Below are positions 46,010-55,414 of a stretch of 64,000 nt of DNA, piece after piece. The notes under the pieces were generated by a model. The model saw only the letters and a program-made list of their open reading frames with translations. It did not search any database and was not told the origin of the DNA. The first letter of the stretch is position 1. Every line of letters starts with the position of its first letter. Where the stretch lies: NCBI GenBank assembly GCA_963822115.1, contig CAWGGM010000012.1, positions 248,001-312,000 on the forward strand. The letters are read 5' to 3'. A program made the position numbers and the translations under genes. This DNA comes from CAWDXG01 sp963822115. Its GTDB lineage: Bacteria > Myxococcota_A > Polyangia > Polyangiales > Polyangiaceae.

Positions 46010-46852
46010 GTGAGTCCGGTCGCCGAGTTCGCCGTCCTGCTCGCGTCCATCGTAGCCGGGGTCTTCGGATCCATGCTGGGGCTGGGCGCGGGTGTGTTCT
46101 TCGTGCCCATCCTGTCGGTCTTCTTCGGCGTGCCACTGAAGACCGCAGTCGCCGCCAGCGCAATCAGCGTGATCGTCAACTCGACGGGCGGCACGTCGGT
46201 CTACCTCAAGAACCGCATGACCAACGTGCGGCTGGCGCTGGTGATGGAGCTGACCACCACCGTAGGCGCTATCGGTGGCGGCGTAATCGTCATCCTGATC
46301 GCGCCCACCACGCTGCGCCTGGTCCTCGGCCTCGCTCTGCTGGGAATGAGCGCGGCGCTGTTCATGCGCAAACGCGAAGCGCCGCCCATCGTCGACGGGC
46401 CAGACCGGCTCAGGCTCAAGCAGACGTATCACGACCCCGCTCGCGGCGAGGACGTGACCTACATCCCGACGCGCATCCTACCGGGGCTCGGCGCCGCGTC
46501 GTTTGCCGGAATCATCTCGGGCATGCTCGGTATCGGCGGCGGCGCCATCAAGGTGCCGATCATGAACTCGATCATGAAGGTGCCGCTCAAAGCGACCATC
46601 GGCACCAGCATGTACATGGTCGGCATCACCGTCTCGGCGAGCGCGTTCCTCTACTACAACCACGGGCTCATCGATCCATCCGTGGCGGTGCCGGCGCTGC
46701 TCGGCGTGGCCATCGGCTCGCAGGCGGGCTCGCGCCTCGGCCGCCGGCTGCGCGGGCGGGTGCTGACGCGCCTGCTGGTGCTGATCCTGCTCTACCTGGC
46801 GATCACGCTGCTCCTGCAGTCGTTCGGCATCCACCTGCCGGGCACGAAGTAG
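46010..46852 (+). CDS. TauE/SafE (TSUP) family anion exporter
   Basis: A 280-residue membrane protein with about eight helices in two repeats. The two family motifs are SMLGLGAGVFFVPILSVFFG in the first half and SGMLGIGGGAIKVPIMNSIM in the second. Members export sulfite, sulfoacetate or related organosulphur anions. GTG start at 46010 with GAGG upstream. Paired with the DUF1634 gene. The exported anion is unknown; no sulphur-metabolism gene lies beside it. Confidence 0.9.
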   Translation: MSPVAEFAVLLASIVAGVFGSMLGLGAGVFFVPILSVFFGVPLKTAVAASAISVIVNSTGGTSVYLKNRMTNVRLALVMELTTTVGAIGGGVIVILIAPTTLRLVLGLALLGMSAALFMRKREAPPIVDGPDRLRLKQTYHDPARGEDVTYIPTRILPGLGAASFAGIISGMLGIGGGAIKVPIMNSIMKVPLKATIGTSMYMVGITVSASAFLYYNHGLIDPSVAVPALLGVAIGSQAGSRLGRRLRGRVLTRLLVLILLYLAITLLLQSFGIHLPGTK

Positions 46853-46857
46853 CCGGG

Positions 46858-49038
46858 TCAGTTCTGACAGGTCGGCAGCGACCCGAGCGAGGCGGGGTAA
46901 CCTGTCTGGATCAGCGTGCTCGCCTGCTGCTCCTGCCGCGTCCAGAAGCACAAGGTGTGGGCGGTCCTGAGGTAGCCGAACGAGTAGACGGTGAGGTTCT
47001 TGTAGTCGTCCACCATGCGGTGCAGATCGAATCGGTAGCCTTTCTCCCGCCTTGCCACCACCTTGGCTGCCTGGGCACGCACGCCTGCGGCCTGCTCGAG
47101 CAGCGCGGCGTGATGGCTGCCGCCGCGGCTCCAGTCGAGCACCGCGCGGTAGAGCAGCACCGCATGCGCAGCCCTTAGCCGGTCGATCTCGAAGCCGTCC
47201 GCGAGCTCGCTGCACCAGGGGCGGAGCGCGTCGTCGGCCGTGCCACAAACCGCCTGCACCGATTTCGAGAGCGGATTGATCGCCTTCCGCATGGCGTCGA
47301 GAGCGTCCACCACGTCGTGCTCGAACGACTTCTGCGTGGCCGGATCCATCTTCGCCACTTCCGCGTAGCTCTTGCGACGCGGATGACTCTCGTAGCCGGC
47401 AAGCCACCCCACATCGAGCGTGTTGTTCTCGCCCGAGACGTAGCCGACAAGCTTCTGATCGAACAGGTACTTGCTCTGCAGGTCCACGAGCCCTTCGAGG
47501 TCCGTCTCCAGCTCCGATCCGCACGGCCCGAACGCGGAGGTGTAGTGCTTCAGCGAGTCGGTGAACGGCGCGTCCGGGTGCCACAGCATGTGCGCTTCCA
47601 GGTAGTCCGTCAGCCAGTAGTTCCACTCCATCCCGGACGAGAACAGAACGTGGCCGTCCAGCGCCGGCAGACCTTTCGTCTTGATGTCGGAATGCAGGTT
47701 GTGGATATCGAGCCAGCGCGAGTAGATGTACTCGGGCAGAAACTGCGGAACGTCGATATCGCCGGCGATCCAGTACGCGGCTTCGGGGAAGTAGCGCACC
47801 TTGCGTTTGGGCAGCTGCTGGAAGAGATAGTCGCGCTGGAAGAAGAAATTGGGCTCCTTGTACGTGCCCCAGTCGCGATACAGGTCGAAGAAGTAGACCG
47901 TGTGGACGCTGCTCGTCAGGCGCGGGTCGGCATAGCCCGCCAGGTGGTAGAAGTAGGTCTTCTTGCCCTGGTACGTCACCCACAGCGCCGGGTAGTTGCC
48001 GACGTGGACCAGGGCCGACAGCTCGACGTTCGGGTAGTGATCGGCCATGTACTGCGTGGCGTCGTCCAACCACGCGACGACCTGGCTCGGGTCCGCGCTG
48101 AAGAACTCGCCGAGTGCAATTTCCACCTTGTCCCACTTCACCGCCATGAGCTTGTCGAGCCCCGACTCGAGCTCGCTCTGCCAGATGGCGTTGCCCGTCA
48201 CCAGAACGTAGTTGTTCTGCAGCGCCGAGCCCTTGAACAGCTCGACGCTCGCTCCGACCTGCACGCCCCGCATGTGCGCGTAGTCGACAATGGCGCTTGC
48301 GTGCTTGGCGAAATCGGCAAACGACGGCTCGTTCAAGAGCGGCCACTGCACGTAGTTCTGGCCGGTCTTCACCAGCCAGTCGATGTAGTGCTTGGCGTCG
48401 GCCAGGTTCTGCGCGCCCGGCACGTTGAACGGCATCATGAAGCCGATCGGATGCAGCGTGTGCGGCTGCATGCCCCGCGTGTTGAACGCCGGCTTTTCCG
48501 TCAGGTCGAGCTTGGCCGGCAGGAACACGCCGCCGAGCTCCGGCACGAGCTCCTCGAGCGGGTGGAAGAAGCGGAAGCCGAGCTGCTCGAGAAAGGCGTA
48601 GGCTCCGTAGGCCAGGTTCGTCGCGTCCGGAGCGTAGACGATCCACTGCGTGCGCTGGCCGCTGTCGACCCGCCTGAGCACGTATCCGCTGCTGATGCTG
48701 GTCTTCAGCTGATCACGCGCCGCTATCGACGTGGTGAACCAGACCGTGTTCTGCTTGCCGGCTGGCGGCGCGCCGCTCGCGATGTTCAAGCCGGGCTGCT
48801 CCCAGGCTTTCTGAAGGTAACCCTGGATCTCGTCGTGGAGCAGACCGATGGCCGGGCTCGTGCCCGCGTCGAAACACACGCCAAGCGTCGCCGGATCGAC
48901 TTCTTCCAGGGAAGACGACGCGGCGGAGGAGCACTGCGCCGGCTTGGGCTGCGCGACTTCGGCCTTCGACCCGCAGCCCTGCAGGGCGAACAGGCACGAA
49001 GCACACAGGAGCGCGACCACGAGAGCGCGAGCGGACAT
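46858..49038 (-). CDS. Large lipoprotein with glycoside-hydrolase-like fold
   Basis: A 726-residue lipoprotein (lipobox FALQGC, C22). After a linker it has a domain resembling the N-terminal part of GH20/GH67-type hydrolases: the segment YGAYAFLEQLGFRFFHPLEE is typical of the beta-alpha domain that precedes the barrel. Then follows a barrel-like region with many aromatic residues (NYVQWPLLNEPSF, EWNYWLTDYLEAHMLWHPD) and a helical C-terminal domain. Catalytic carboxylates cannot be assigned with confidence. It is probably a surface polysaccharide-active or -binding protein. ATG at 49038 was chosen for the signal peptide; ATG 49059 is an alternative. It is convergent with the TauE-type gene. 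Confidence 0.7.
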   Translation of the reverse strand: MSARALVVALLCASCLFALQGCGSKAEVAQPKPAQCSSAASSSLEEVDPATLGVCFDAGTSPAIGLLHDEIQGYLQKAWEQPGLNIASGAPPAGKQNTVWFTTSIAARDQLKTSISSGYVLRRVDSGQRTQWIVYAPDATNLAYGAYAFLEQLGFRFFHPLEELVPELGGVFLPAKLDLTEKPAFNTRGMQPHTLHPIGFMMPFNVPGAQNLADAKHYIDWLVKTGQNYVQWPLLNEPSFADFAKHASAIVDYAHMRGVQVGASVELFKGSALQNNYVLVTGNAIWQSELESGLDKLMAVKWDKVEIALGEFFSADPSQVVAWLDDATQYMADHYPNVELSALVHVGNYPALWVTYQGKKTYFYHLAGYADPRLTSSVHTVYFFDLYRDWGTYKEPNFFFQRDYLFQQLPKRKVRYFPEAAYWIAGDIDVPQFLPEYIYSRWLDIHNLHSDIKTKGLPALDGHVLFSSGMEWNYWLTDYLEAHMLWHPDAPFTDSLKHYTSAFGPCGSELETDLEGLVDLQSKYLFDQKLVGYVSGENNTLDVGWLAGYESHPRRKSYAEVAKMDPATQKSFEHDVVDALDAMRKAINPLSKSVQAVCGTADDALRPWCSELADGFEIDRLRAAHAVLLYRAVLDWSRGGSHHAALLEQAAGVRAQAAKVVARREKGYRFDLHRMVDDYKNLTVYSFGYLRTAHTLCFWTRQEQQASTLIQTGYPASLGSLPTCQN

Positions 49039-49161
49039 TGTCGGGATAGTAGCGTCCATTGCCCAGCCGTGCGCGCCATCGCGGCCGAGGTTGGGCGGCG
49101 CGGCACCTCCCTGTTGCCCCGGTGTCTTGCCGGAAGCACACCGCGCTGCCATGCTCGGTCC

Positions 49162-49503
49162 ATGCGTGGGGTGTGGCTTCTTTCACTAGGCGTCGCGGGC
49201 TCGCTTTCGCTGCTTCCGGCGTGCGGCGGCAAGGTCGTGCAGCAAGGCGGCGGCTCAGGCGGCACTGGAGCCGACGGCGGAACGTCGACCACCTTCAACA
49301 ACGGGTCGCACAGCCTCGGTCCATGCGTCACGGGCACGTCGCCCTACACGGCTGGGCCCTGCCCTTGGCTCGGAAGCGACGGGCTGTGCCACCCGACCGT
49401 CGACGCGGCATGCAACTGCGTGTGCCCGCGCGATCACGCCTCGACCTGCGTGAGCGGCTTCCCGGGCGGGGCCCAGAGCAGGGTGAAGGTCAGCTGCAAT
49501 TGA
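49162..49503 (+). CDS. Small Cys-rich lipoprotein
   Basis: A 113-residue lipoprotein. Signal peptide MRGVWLLSLGVAGSL with lipobox SLLPAC, a Gly/Thr/Ser-rich linker (VVQQGGGSGGTGADGGTS), then a compact domain with about seven cysteines (PCVTGTSPYTAGPCPW; CHPTVDAACNCVCPRD). This lipobox plus Gly linker plus Cys-rich head design is common among surface lipoproteins of myxobacteria. ATG at 49162. Function unknown. It is divergent from the large lipoprotein gene. Confidence 0.65.
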   Translation: MRGVWLLSLGVAGSLSLLPACGGKVVQQGGGSGGTGADGGTSTTFNNGSHSLGPCVTGTSPYTAGPCPWLGSDGLCHPTVDAACNCVCPRDHASTCVSGFPGGAQSRVKVSCN

Positions 49504-49539
49504 GGACGGCGCCGGGCCCGGCGCCGTCGCGGTAGAGCT

Positions 49540-50439
49540 GTGGCATGGTCCGCGGTCATGCGGGCAGGACACAGCCGCGCGACGACCGCCGTGGCGCTGG
49601 GCGTGCTGGCGATCTCTTCCGCGGCGATCCTGTTCCGCGCGGCGGCCCCGACGCATCCGCTGGTGGAAGCCGCTGTCCGGCTGTCGGTAGCAGCAGCGCT
49701 GCTGGCGCCGATGGTGATGCGGGGCTGGCTCGCCAAGAAGCTGCCGGGGCCCGTGCTGCGCGCGGCGGTGCTGTGCGGACTGCTCTACGGCGTGCACTTC
49801 GGTGCGTGGGTGAACTCGCTCGCCATGACGAGCGTTGCAGCCTCCGTCACGATCGTCACTGCGACTCCGCTCTTGCTTGCCGTTGTCGCCATCGTCACAG
49901 GACGCGATCGCCCCGACCGTCGGCACTACGTCGCGATAGCGCTCGCGCTACTGGGTGTCGGCTTGATCGGCGGTCACGATCTGTCCGCACCCGGCGCGCT
50001 CGCCGGCGATGCGCTCGCGCTGCTGGGCGCCGTCGCCATGGCGCTGTACCTGCTCATCGCGCGCTCGCAGGGGACGCGTCTCGAGGTGTGGTCGTTCTCG
50101 GGGGTTGCCTGCGCGGTGGGCGCCCTCGCCCTCTTCGCCGCAGCGCTCGTCGCCGGCGTACCGATCGCCGTCTCGTCGACGCGCGCTTTCGGCTACCTGG
50201 TGCTCGCCGCGCTCGTACCGCAAGTCGTCGGTCACGGCATGCTCACCTGGGCGCTCCGCGAGCTCCGCCCCACGGTCGTTGGCATGGCCACCGTGGGCGA
50301 ACCCGCCCTGGCCACGCTGATGGCGTGGTGGCTGCTTTCCGAAGTCCCCGCCGGGCTGGTTCTCGTGGGCTGCGCCATCACGCTCGGGGCCGTGATGCTC
50401 GCCGTGTGGGAGCCGCGCCAGGCCAGCGCCACGCGATAG
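49540..50439 (+). CDS. EamA (DMT) family transporter
   Basis: A protein of about 299 residues with ten hydrophobic segments in two five-helix EamA repeats (start of the first: TAVALGVLAISSAAILFRAA; start of the second: GALAGDALALLGAVAMALYLLIAR). The end shows the typical TVVGMATVGEPALATLMAWWLL. Drug/metabolite transporters of this type export amino acids or small metabolites. The start is GTG at 49540 or ATG at 49558; neither has a strong Shine-Dalgarno sequence. Substrate unknown. Confidence 0.88.
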   Translation: MAWSAVMRAGHSRATTAVALGVLAISSAAILFRAAAPTHPLVEAAVRLSVAAALLAPMVMRGWLAKKLPGPVLRAAVLCGLLYGVHFGAWVNSLAMTSVAASVTIVTATPLLLAVVAIVTGRDRPDRRHYVAIALALLGVGLIGGHDLSAPGALAGDALALLGAVAMALYLLIARSQGTRLEVWSFSGVACAVGALALFAAALVAGVPIAVSSTRAFGYLVLAALVPQVVGHGMLTWALRELRPTVVGMATVGEPALATLMAWWLLSEVPAGLVLVGCAITLGAVMLAVWEPRQASATR

Positions 50440-50569
50440 ACACCGGGCAACTCCTGCACGGGCGCGACCGGCTCGCGCACCGCATGCGCCAATCCGGTGC
50501 TGGAAGGGCAGCAGCGTGCGGCACGCCGATTGCTCCTATCAAGTGCGCACCATCACAGGAGTCCGTGGC

Positions 50570-50818
50570 ATGCAGAGGCACTGGAAGGGCATTCAATGGT
50601 TCGCGATCCTGGTCGCGACACTCATCATCATCTCGTTCATCAACGGCTGGCTCTTCCTCGTCTACGCCATCGCCGCCGCCGCCGGCCTCACTGCTTTCAT
50701 CTATCTCATCGCCGTGACCCGCTTCGACGGTCGCCCCTCCGACGAGGAAGAAGAAGAGCAAGAGCGCACACGCAGGCACGCCGCAAGACACGGACCCGGC
50801 GCGATGAAGCATCCGTAG
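50570..50818 (+). CDS. Small membrane protein with acidic-basic tail
   Basis: An 82-residue protein. Two hydrophobic segments (FAILVATLIIISFINGWLF; VYAIAAAAGLTAFIYLIAV) are followed by a charged tail with EEEEEQERTRRH. The ATG at 50570 is preceded by AGGAG. Small and without a recognised family, but the clear start signal and membrane pattern support a real gene. Confidence 0.6.
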   Translation: MQRHWKGIQWFAILVATLIIISFINGWLFLVYAIAAAAGLTAFIYLIAVTRFDGRPSDEEEEEQERTRRHAARHGPGAMKHP

Positions 50819-50950
50819 GCGCGGCAAGGGCCGCTCTACACGACGCAGCACCGCCCTGGTCGTCTCGCCGCGCTCTGACAGCGCGACCCGCGGAGCCGTT
50901 CGACCGCAGTATGTATTGCGGCGGCGGCACGCTACGACTACGGGCGGCGC

Positions 50951-52912
50951 ATGACCGAACCGGTCGCCCCCGGCGAAGCACAGAAACCCGAAGCGCCCCA
51001 GTCCGAAACCCATGCCGCTGCCGACCACGGTCGCACCGACGTGGAGATGGACTGGCTGGAAAACGTCTACCAGGGCGACGACGTACCGCAGCTCACGGTG
51101 CGTGCGGTGGTGATGGGTCTGGTGCTGGGCTCGTTCATGGCGTTCTCGAACCTGTACGTCGGACTGAAAACCGGCTGGGGGCTCGGCGTCGCGATCACGG
51201 CCTGCATCATGAGCTGGGCCATCTTCAAGGTCCTGCGCCCGCTGCTCGGCAGCGAGCCGTCGCTGCTCGAGAACAACTGCATGCAGTCGACGGCGTCGGC
51301 CGCCGGCTACTCGACGGCCTCGACGCTGGTCAGCGCCTTCAGCGCCTACCTGATGATCACCAAGCACCATCTGCCGATGTTGCTGGTGATGGGCCTGGTG
51401 TTCTTCCTGGCCATGCTCGGCGTGTTCATGGCGGTGCCCATGAAGCGCAACATGATCAACGTCGAGCAGCTGCCGTTTCCATCGGGCACGGCGGCTGCCG
51501 AGACGCTGCGCTCGCTGTTCACCGAGGGCTCCGAAGCGCTCAAGAAGGCGCGCGCTCTGTTCTGGGGCATGGGCATCGGCGCGGTGCTCGCCTTCCTGCG
51601 CGACGGCATGGCCGACTTCACCGGGCGTTTCCACCTGGGGAAATGGGCGACGTGGATCACGGTTCCGCCGTTTCTGCCGCTCGACAAGTGGTTCAAGAAG
51701 CTCGGCTGGGACAGGGCCGCAACGGTTGTCGCGCCGCACGGCTACACATTCGCCGTCGAGATGAGCCTGATCCTGGTCGCCGCCGGCGCGATCATGGGCA
51801 TTCGCGTGGGCGCGTCGATGCTAGTCGGCGCGATCCTCTGCTACGGCGTGCTCGCGCCGATCATGCACCACTTTCCGGCGGCGTCTGGGCACGGAATGGT
51901 CATCGACGTGCTCGGCTACCGCGGCATCGTGGCGTGGGCCGTGTGGGGTGGCGTGTCGCTGATGACCACCGCAGCACTGCTGAACTTCGGCCTGCAGTGG
52001 CGCACGCTCGCCCGCGCGTTTTCGGGCCTGCGCCGGATGTTCTCGAAGAACAAGCCAGCGGCCGGCAGTGACCCGATGGCGCGCATCGAGGTCCCGATGT
52101 CGTGGTTCGTCGGCGGCGTCACCATCGCTTCCATCGGAGCCGTGGCGATCAATCGCTGGGCGTTCCACATCCCGATCTGGCTCGGCGTGCTGGCCGTGCT
52201 GATCAGCGCCGTGCTCGCGATCGTCGCCTGCCGCGCAACGGGCGAAACCGACACGACGCCCATCGGCGCGCTCGGCAAGATCACGCAGCTGACCTACGGC
52301 GTGCTGATCCCGCAGAACATCACAGCCAACCTGATGACCGCGAACGTCACCTCGTCGATCGCGGCGTCGAGCGCCGACCTGCTCACGGACCTCAAGAGCG
52401 GCTACCTGCTGGGGGCGAACCCGAAGAAGCAGTTCCTCGCGCAGTTCTTCGGCGTCTTCGCCGGCACGCTGGTCGCCGTGCCCGGTTTCTATCTACTCGT
52501 CCCCGACGCCAGCGTGCTCGGCGGCGACAAGTTCCCGGCTCCGGCCGCGCAGGTGTGGAAAGCCGTGGCCGAGCTGCTCGGCAAGGGCATCCACGCGCTC
52601 GATCCCACGGCGCTCTGGGCGATGGGCATCGGCGGCGCGCTCGGCATCATCATCACGCTGCTCGAAAAGCGCTTCCCCGATCACCGCCACCTTATCCCCT
52701 CGCCCACCGGCCTCGGCCTGGCATTCGTGATTCCCGCGTGGAACTCGATGAGCATGTTCGCCGGTGCCCTGGCTGCCTGGTGGTTCGAGAAGAAGCACAA
52801 GGAAGCCTCCGACACCTACACCATCCCGGTCGCATCCGGCCTGATCGCCGGCGAAAGCATCATGGGCGTGCTGATCGCGGTGTTCAGCGTGGTGTTCGAG
52901 CTGGTGAAGTAG
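50951..52912 (+). CDS. OPT family oligopeptide/metal-chelate transporter
   Basis: A 653-residue integral membrane protein with 14-16 hydrophobic segments. The family signature is visible in GLVLGSFMAFSNLYVGLKTGW near the start and in RNMINVEQLPFPSGTAAAET; later QNITANLMTANVTSSIAASSADLLTDLKSGY. OPT proteins import small peptides, or iron and nickel chelates. The N-terminal 45 residues are hydrophilic. ATG at 50951. A hairpin at 53004-53022 is a likely terminator. Substrate unknown. Confidence 0.93.
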   Translation: MTEPVAPGEAQKPEAPQSETHAAADHGRTDVEMDWLENVYQGDDVPQLTVRAVVMGLVLGSFMAFSNLYVGLKTGWGLGVAITACIMSWAIFKVLRPLLGSEPSLLENNCMQSTASAAGYSTASTLVSAFSAYLMITKHHLPMLLVMGLVFFLAMLGVFMAVPMKRNMINVEQLPFPSGTAAAETLRSLFTEGSEALKKARALFWGMGIGAVLAFLRDGMADFTGRFHLGKWATWITVPPFLPLDKWFKKLGWDRAATVVAPHGYTFAVEMSLILVAAGAIMGIRVGASMLVGAILCYGVLAPIMHHFPAASGHGMVIDVLGYRGIVAWAVWGGVSLMTTAALLNFGLQWRTLARAFSGLRRMFSKNKPAAGSDPMARIEVPMSWFVGGVTIASIGAVAINRWAFHIPIWLGVLAVLISAVLAIVACRATGETDTTPIGALGKITQLTYGVLIPQNITANLMTANVTSSIAASSADLLTDLKSGYLLGANPKKQFLAQFFGVFAGTLVAVPGFYLLVPDASVLGGDKFPAPAAQVWKAVAELLGKGIHALDPTALWAMGIGGALGIIITLLEKRFPDHRHLIPSPTGLGLAFVIPAWNSMSMFAGALAAWWFEKKHKEASDTYTIPVASGLIAGESIMGVLIAVFSVVFELVK

Positions 52913-52913
52913 A

Positions 52914-52933
52914 GCGCGTCGGCGACCCGGGAA
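52914..52933 (+). repeat. 20-base direct repeat, copy 1
   Basis: GCGCGTCGGCGACCCGGGAA starts right after the OPT stop codon and occurs again, identically, at 53039-53058. Confidence 0.85.
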
Positions 52934-53003
52934 TGCGGCACAGGCACCGCGGGTTGCCCATCAGGTCTGCCTTGTTCCGTACCGATAGGCCTGACCCACA
53001 ACA

Positions 53004-53022
53004 AGCGCCCGCGGTGGGCGCT
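53004..53022 (+). terminator. Hairpin terminator downstream of the OPT gene
   Basis: AGCGCCC-GCGGT-GGGCGCT: a perfect seven-base stem with a five-base loop, 92 bases past the OPT stop. No T-tract follows. Confidence 0.5.
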
Positions 53023-53038
53023 GGATCAAGAAAGCGTC

Positions 53039-53058
53039 GCGCGTCGGCGACCCGGGAA
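53039..53058 (+). repeat. 20-base direct repeat, copy 2
   Basis: Identical to 52914-52933, 125 bases downstream. This copy sits in the ribosome-binding region of the next gene and is followed by AAGGGG. Confidence 0.85.
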
Positions 53059-53069
53059 AGGGGCAATGT

Positions 53070-53558
53070 ATGCGTATCCTCGCGATACTCCTTGTCTTGT
53101 CTACCTCGGCTGTCGCCTACGCGGACGCTCCGGGCTACTCGAATCCGACTCTCGTGCCCTTCACGTCGGTGCAGGACGTCTGCGAGACCTGTCCGACCCC
53201 TCCCCACTTCGACACGATCAAGCTGCGTTCGGGGAAGACGGTCCGCGCGTACGTGGCGGCCCAGAACCCGGACTTCTATTTCCTCGTCCGGTTCGGCGAG
53301 TTCCGCGCTGTCGGCCGGCCACGGGTAGCGTCGATCGCAAAGAACCCGGCGCACGACAAGCTGCCGGCGTACCCCGACCAGATCCTGTTCAAGGACGGGA
53401 CGGTACTCGGCGGCACGCTGAAGACCTACTCCGCGGCTGGCGGGTTCAGCATGGTCGTGCCACCCGAAAACCAGCTCGACACCGGAACCTACGCTGCGGT
53501 CGCCGAGCTGTTCCACAACGGCAAGCTCGAATACCGGGCGAGCGCCCAGAAGAAGTAG
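53070..53558 (+). CDS. Small secreted protein of unknown function
   Basis: A 162-residue protein with a signal peptide (MRILAILLVLSTSAVAYA). The mature protein is rich in beta-strand-like segments: DTIKLRSGKTVRAYVAAQN, FYFLVRFGEFRAVGR and DQILFKDGTVLGGTLKTYS. It has a CETCPTPPHFD motif with two close cysteines near the mature N-terminus. Repeated strands of the IKLRSGKTV / ILFKDGTVL type suggest an Sm-like or beta-barrel fold. The ATG at 53070 follows AAGGGG. Function unknown. It is convergent with the MFS gene, with 18 bases between. Confidence 0.75.
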   Translation: MRILAILLVLSTSAVAYADAPGYSNPTLVPFTSVQDVCETCPTPPHFDTIKLRSGKTVRAYVAAQNPDFYFLVRFGEFRAVGRPRVASIAKNPAHDKLPAYPDQILFKDGTVLGGTLKTYSAAGGFSMVVPPENQLDTGTYAAVAELFHNGKLEYRASAQKK

Positions 53559-53576
53559 CGCCTCGGCGGCGAGCGC

Positions 53577-54959
53577 TCAGGCAGCTTCGGCTTCTTCGAC
53601 GTCGACCGGGGTCGGCAGCACAACGACGTGGGCCTTGGGCTTCTCGTTCCACAGGCGCGTCATGATGAAGGCGCCCATCGCCGAGAACGGCACAATCGAG
53701 TAGGTCCACACGCCCCAGCCGAAGTGATCGAGCAGCATGCCCATGCCGACGCTCGTGATGCCGCTCGCCACGTACTGGATGCCGTCGAGCATGCCTGCCG
53801 CGCTCGCGGCGCCCTTCTTGCCGCCGAAATCCATCGAGGCCGTGCCCGAGAGCATGCCGTGCACGCCGAAGATGAACATGCAGGAGAACCCGATGCCCAT
53901 TGCCGCCAAGAGCGGCGTTGTCGCCCAACCGAGGGCGAGCACCGCGACGATCTGCATGAGGTAGAAGAAGAACGCGACCGGCGGGCGGCGCGAGTTGAAA
54001 AAGCGGTCGGAGAGCCAACCGGCAAGCAGCCCGCCTGCGATGCCGCCGATGGTGATGCCCGTGGTCGCCACGTTGAACAGCCCCGAGCCAGGAGCAATGC
54101 CGTGCTGCGTCTTGAGCCACTCGGGGAAGAAGAACAGCACCGACTGGCGCACGAAGCCGGTGCAGAACTCCGCCGCCATCAGCGTGAGGATGATGCGGTT
54201 CTTGAAGATGTGCTTGACGATGTACTTGAAGTCGACCGGCGTATCGTCCCCATCCGAGGCGTCGGCGGTCGGGAAGTCCTCGTGACCTGCGTCCGACGGT
54301 CGGTCGCGCACGAACAGCCAGGAGACCAGGAACATGATCCCCATCGCGATGCTCGGCGCGATGAAGGTGAAGTACCACGGCAGCCAGCTGACCTTGGCCG
54401 ACAGCTTCATGATGAACCCGGCGGTCGACAGGGCCATCACGTAGCCCAGCGAGATCATGATGCCGAAGATGCCGCCGAACACGCCGCGTTCGTTCACGTG
54501 GAACCACGGCGCGTTGACCTTCACCACGCTCATCGCGCCGAAGCTCTGGAAGAACATGTTGCCCGCGTAGAGCAGGCTCATGAACAGGACGAGGTGGTTG
54601 GTGAAGCCGCCCAGGAAGAACAGACCGATGAGCAGGTTGAAGGTGCCCGCTCCGAAGGCGCCGAGAAGGATCGCCTTGCGACCGCCGATGCGGTCGGCGA
54701 GAGGGCCGTTGACCAGCTCGCTCGCGGCGTACGTCCAGAAGCCGCACAGAGCGATGATGCCGAACTGGGTCTGGCTGCCTCCGAGGAAGGTCCCCTCGAC
54801 GTGGTGCTTGACCACGTTGATGTTGTAGCGACCCATGTAGAAGGTCGCGTATGTCAGCCCGAGGATGAACCAGTTGAAGAAGCGCCGCAGGCGATAGGCC
54901 CGACTGTGCTTCACCGGTACGCCCGCCCTGACCCCGGACGTTGACTCGTCATCGGCCAT
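53577..54959 (-). CDS. OPA-like MFS transporter (GlpT-type)
   Basis: A 460-residue permease with twelve hydrophobic segments. The motifs YMGRYNINVVKHH after the first helix and GPLADRIGGRKAILLGAFGAG (motif A) resemble organophosphate:phosphate antiporters such as GlpT; GWLSDRFFNSRRPP is the second-half counterpart and LSGTASMDFGGKKGAASAAGM lies near the C-terminus. Candidate substrates are glycerol-3-phosphate or sugar phosphates. ATG at 54959. A divergent paralogue lies across tRNA-Cys at 55415. Confidence 0.9.
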   Translation of the reverse strand: MADDESTSGVRAGVPVKHSRAYRLRRFFNWFILGLTYATFYMGRYNINVVKHHVEGTFLGGSQTQFGIIALCGFWTYAASELVNGPLADRIGGRKAILLGAFGAGTFNLLIGLFFLGGFTNHLVLFMSLLYAGNMFFQSFGAMSVVKVNAPWFHVNERGVFGGIFGIMISLGYVMALSTAGFIMKLSAKVSWLPWYFTFIAPSIAMGIMFLVSWLFVRDRPSDAGHEDFPTADASDGDDTPVDFKYIVKHIFKNRIILTLMAAEFCTGFVRQSVLFFFPEWLKTQHGIAPGSGLFNVATTGITIGGIAGGLLAGWLSDRFFNSRRPPVAFFFYLMQIVAVLALGWATTPLLAAMGIGFSCMFIFGVHGMLSGTASMDFGGKKGAASAAGMLDGIQYVASGITSVGMGMLLDHFGWGVWTYSIVPFSAMGAFIMTRLWNEKPKAHVVVLPTPVDVEEAEAA

Positions 54960-55134
54960 CTTGCGGCCCTATACGCAACCGCCACGCGGCGGGCAAGCGA
55001 CCCCGACGGCGCCGGACGTATGGATGCCGGCCGGACACCAGAGCCCGAAGCCGAAAACCCCCTCCGCCCTCACAAAGTGACAAGCGCGTGACAAGCGCGA
55101 CAGAGCCCCTGCTCGGCTGCGCGCCGCTACTTTG

Positions 55135-55206
55135 AGGCGAGGACCGGATTCGAACCGGCGTATGACGGTTTTGCAAACCGTTGCCTAACCACTTGGCTAC
55201 CTCGCC
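55135..55206 (-). tRNA. tRNA-Cys (anticodon GCA)
   Basis: A 72-base cloverleaf on the minus strand. The acceptor arm is GGCGAGG paired with CCTCGCC, the anticodon loop TTGCAAA (anticodon GCA, reading TGC/TGT), and the T-arm CCGGTTCGAATCCGG. The discriminator is U73, the main identity base of cysteine tRNAs. The 3' CCA is not encoded. Confidence 0.97.
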
Positions 55207-55414
55207 GAGGAGCGGGACCGTTCCCATATTCCTGGATGGAGTCAAGCCGGAATGCTGTTGCACGGTGGACAAGCGGTGAAGAGGCTCGGCCGCAGGGCCT
55301 GCCCTGGCTGGCGGGGAGAGCTATCCTAGCGGCAGCCGGTGACATTCACGTGACACCTTGGTCTCGGTCATCGAGCCCGCCCGGCCGGCACGGATATCCT
55401 GAAGCTGCTCGCTC

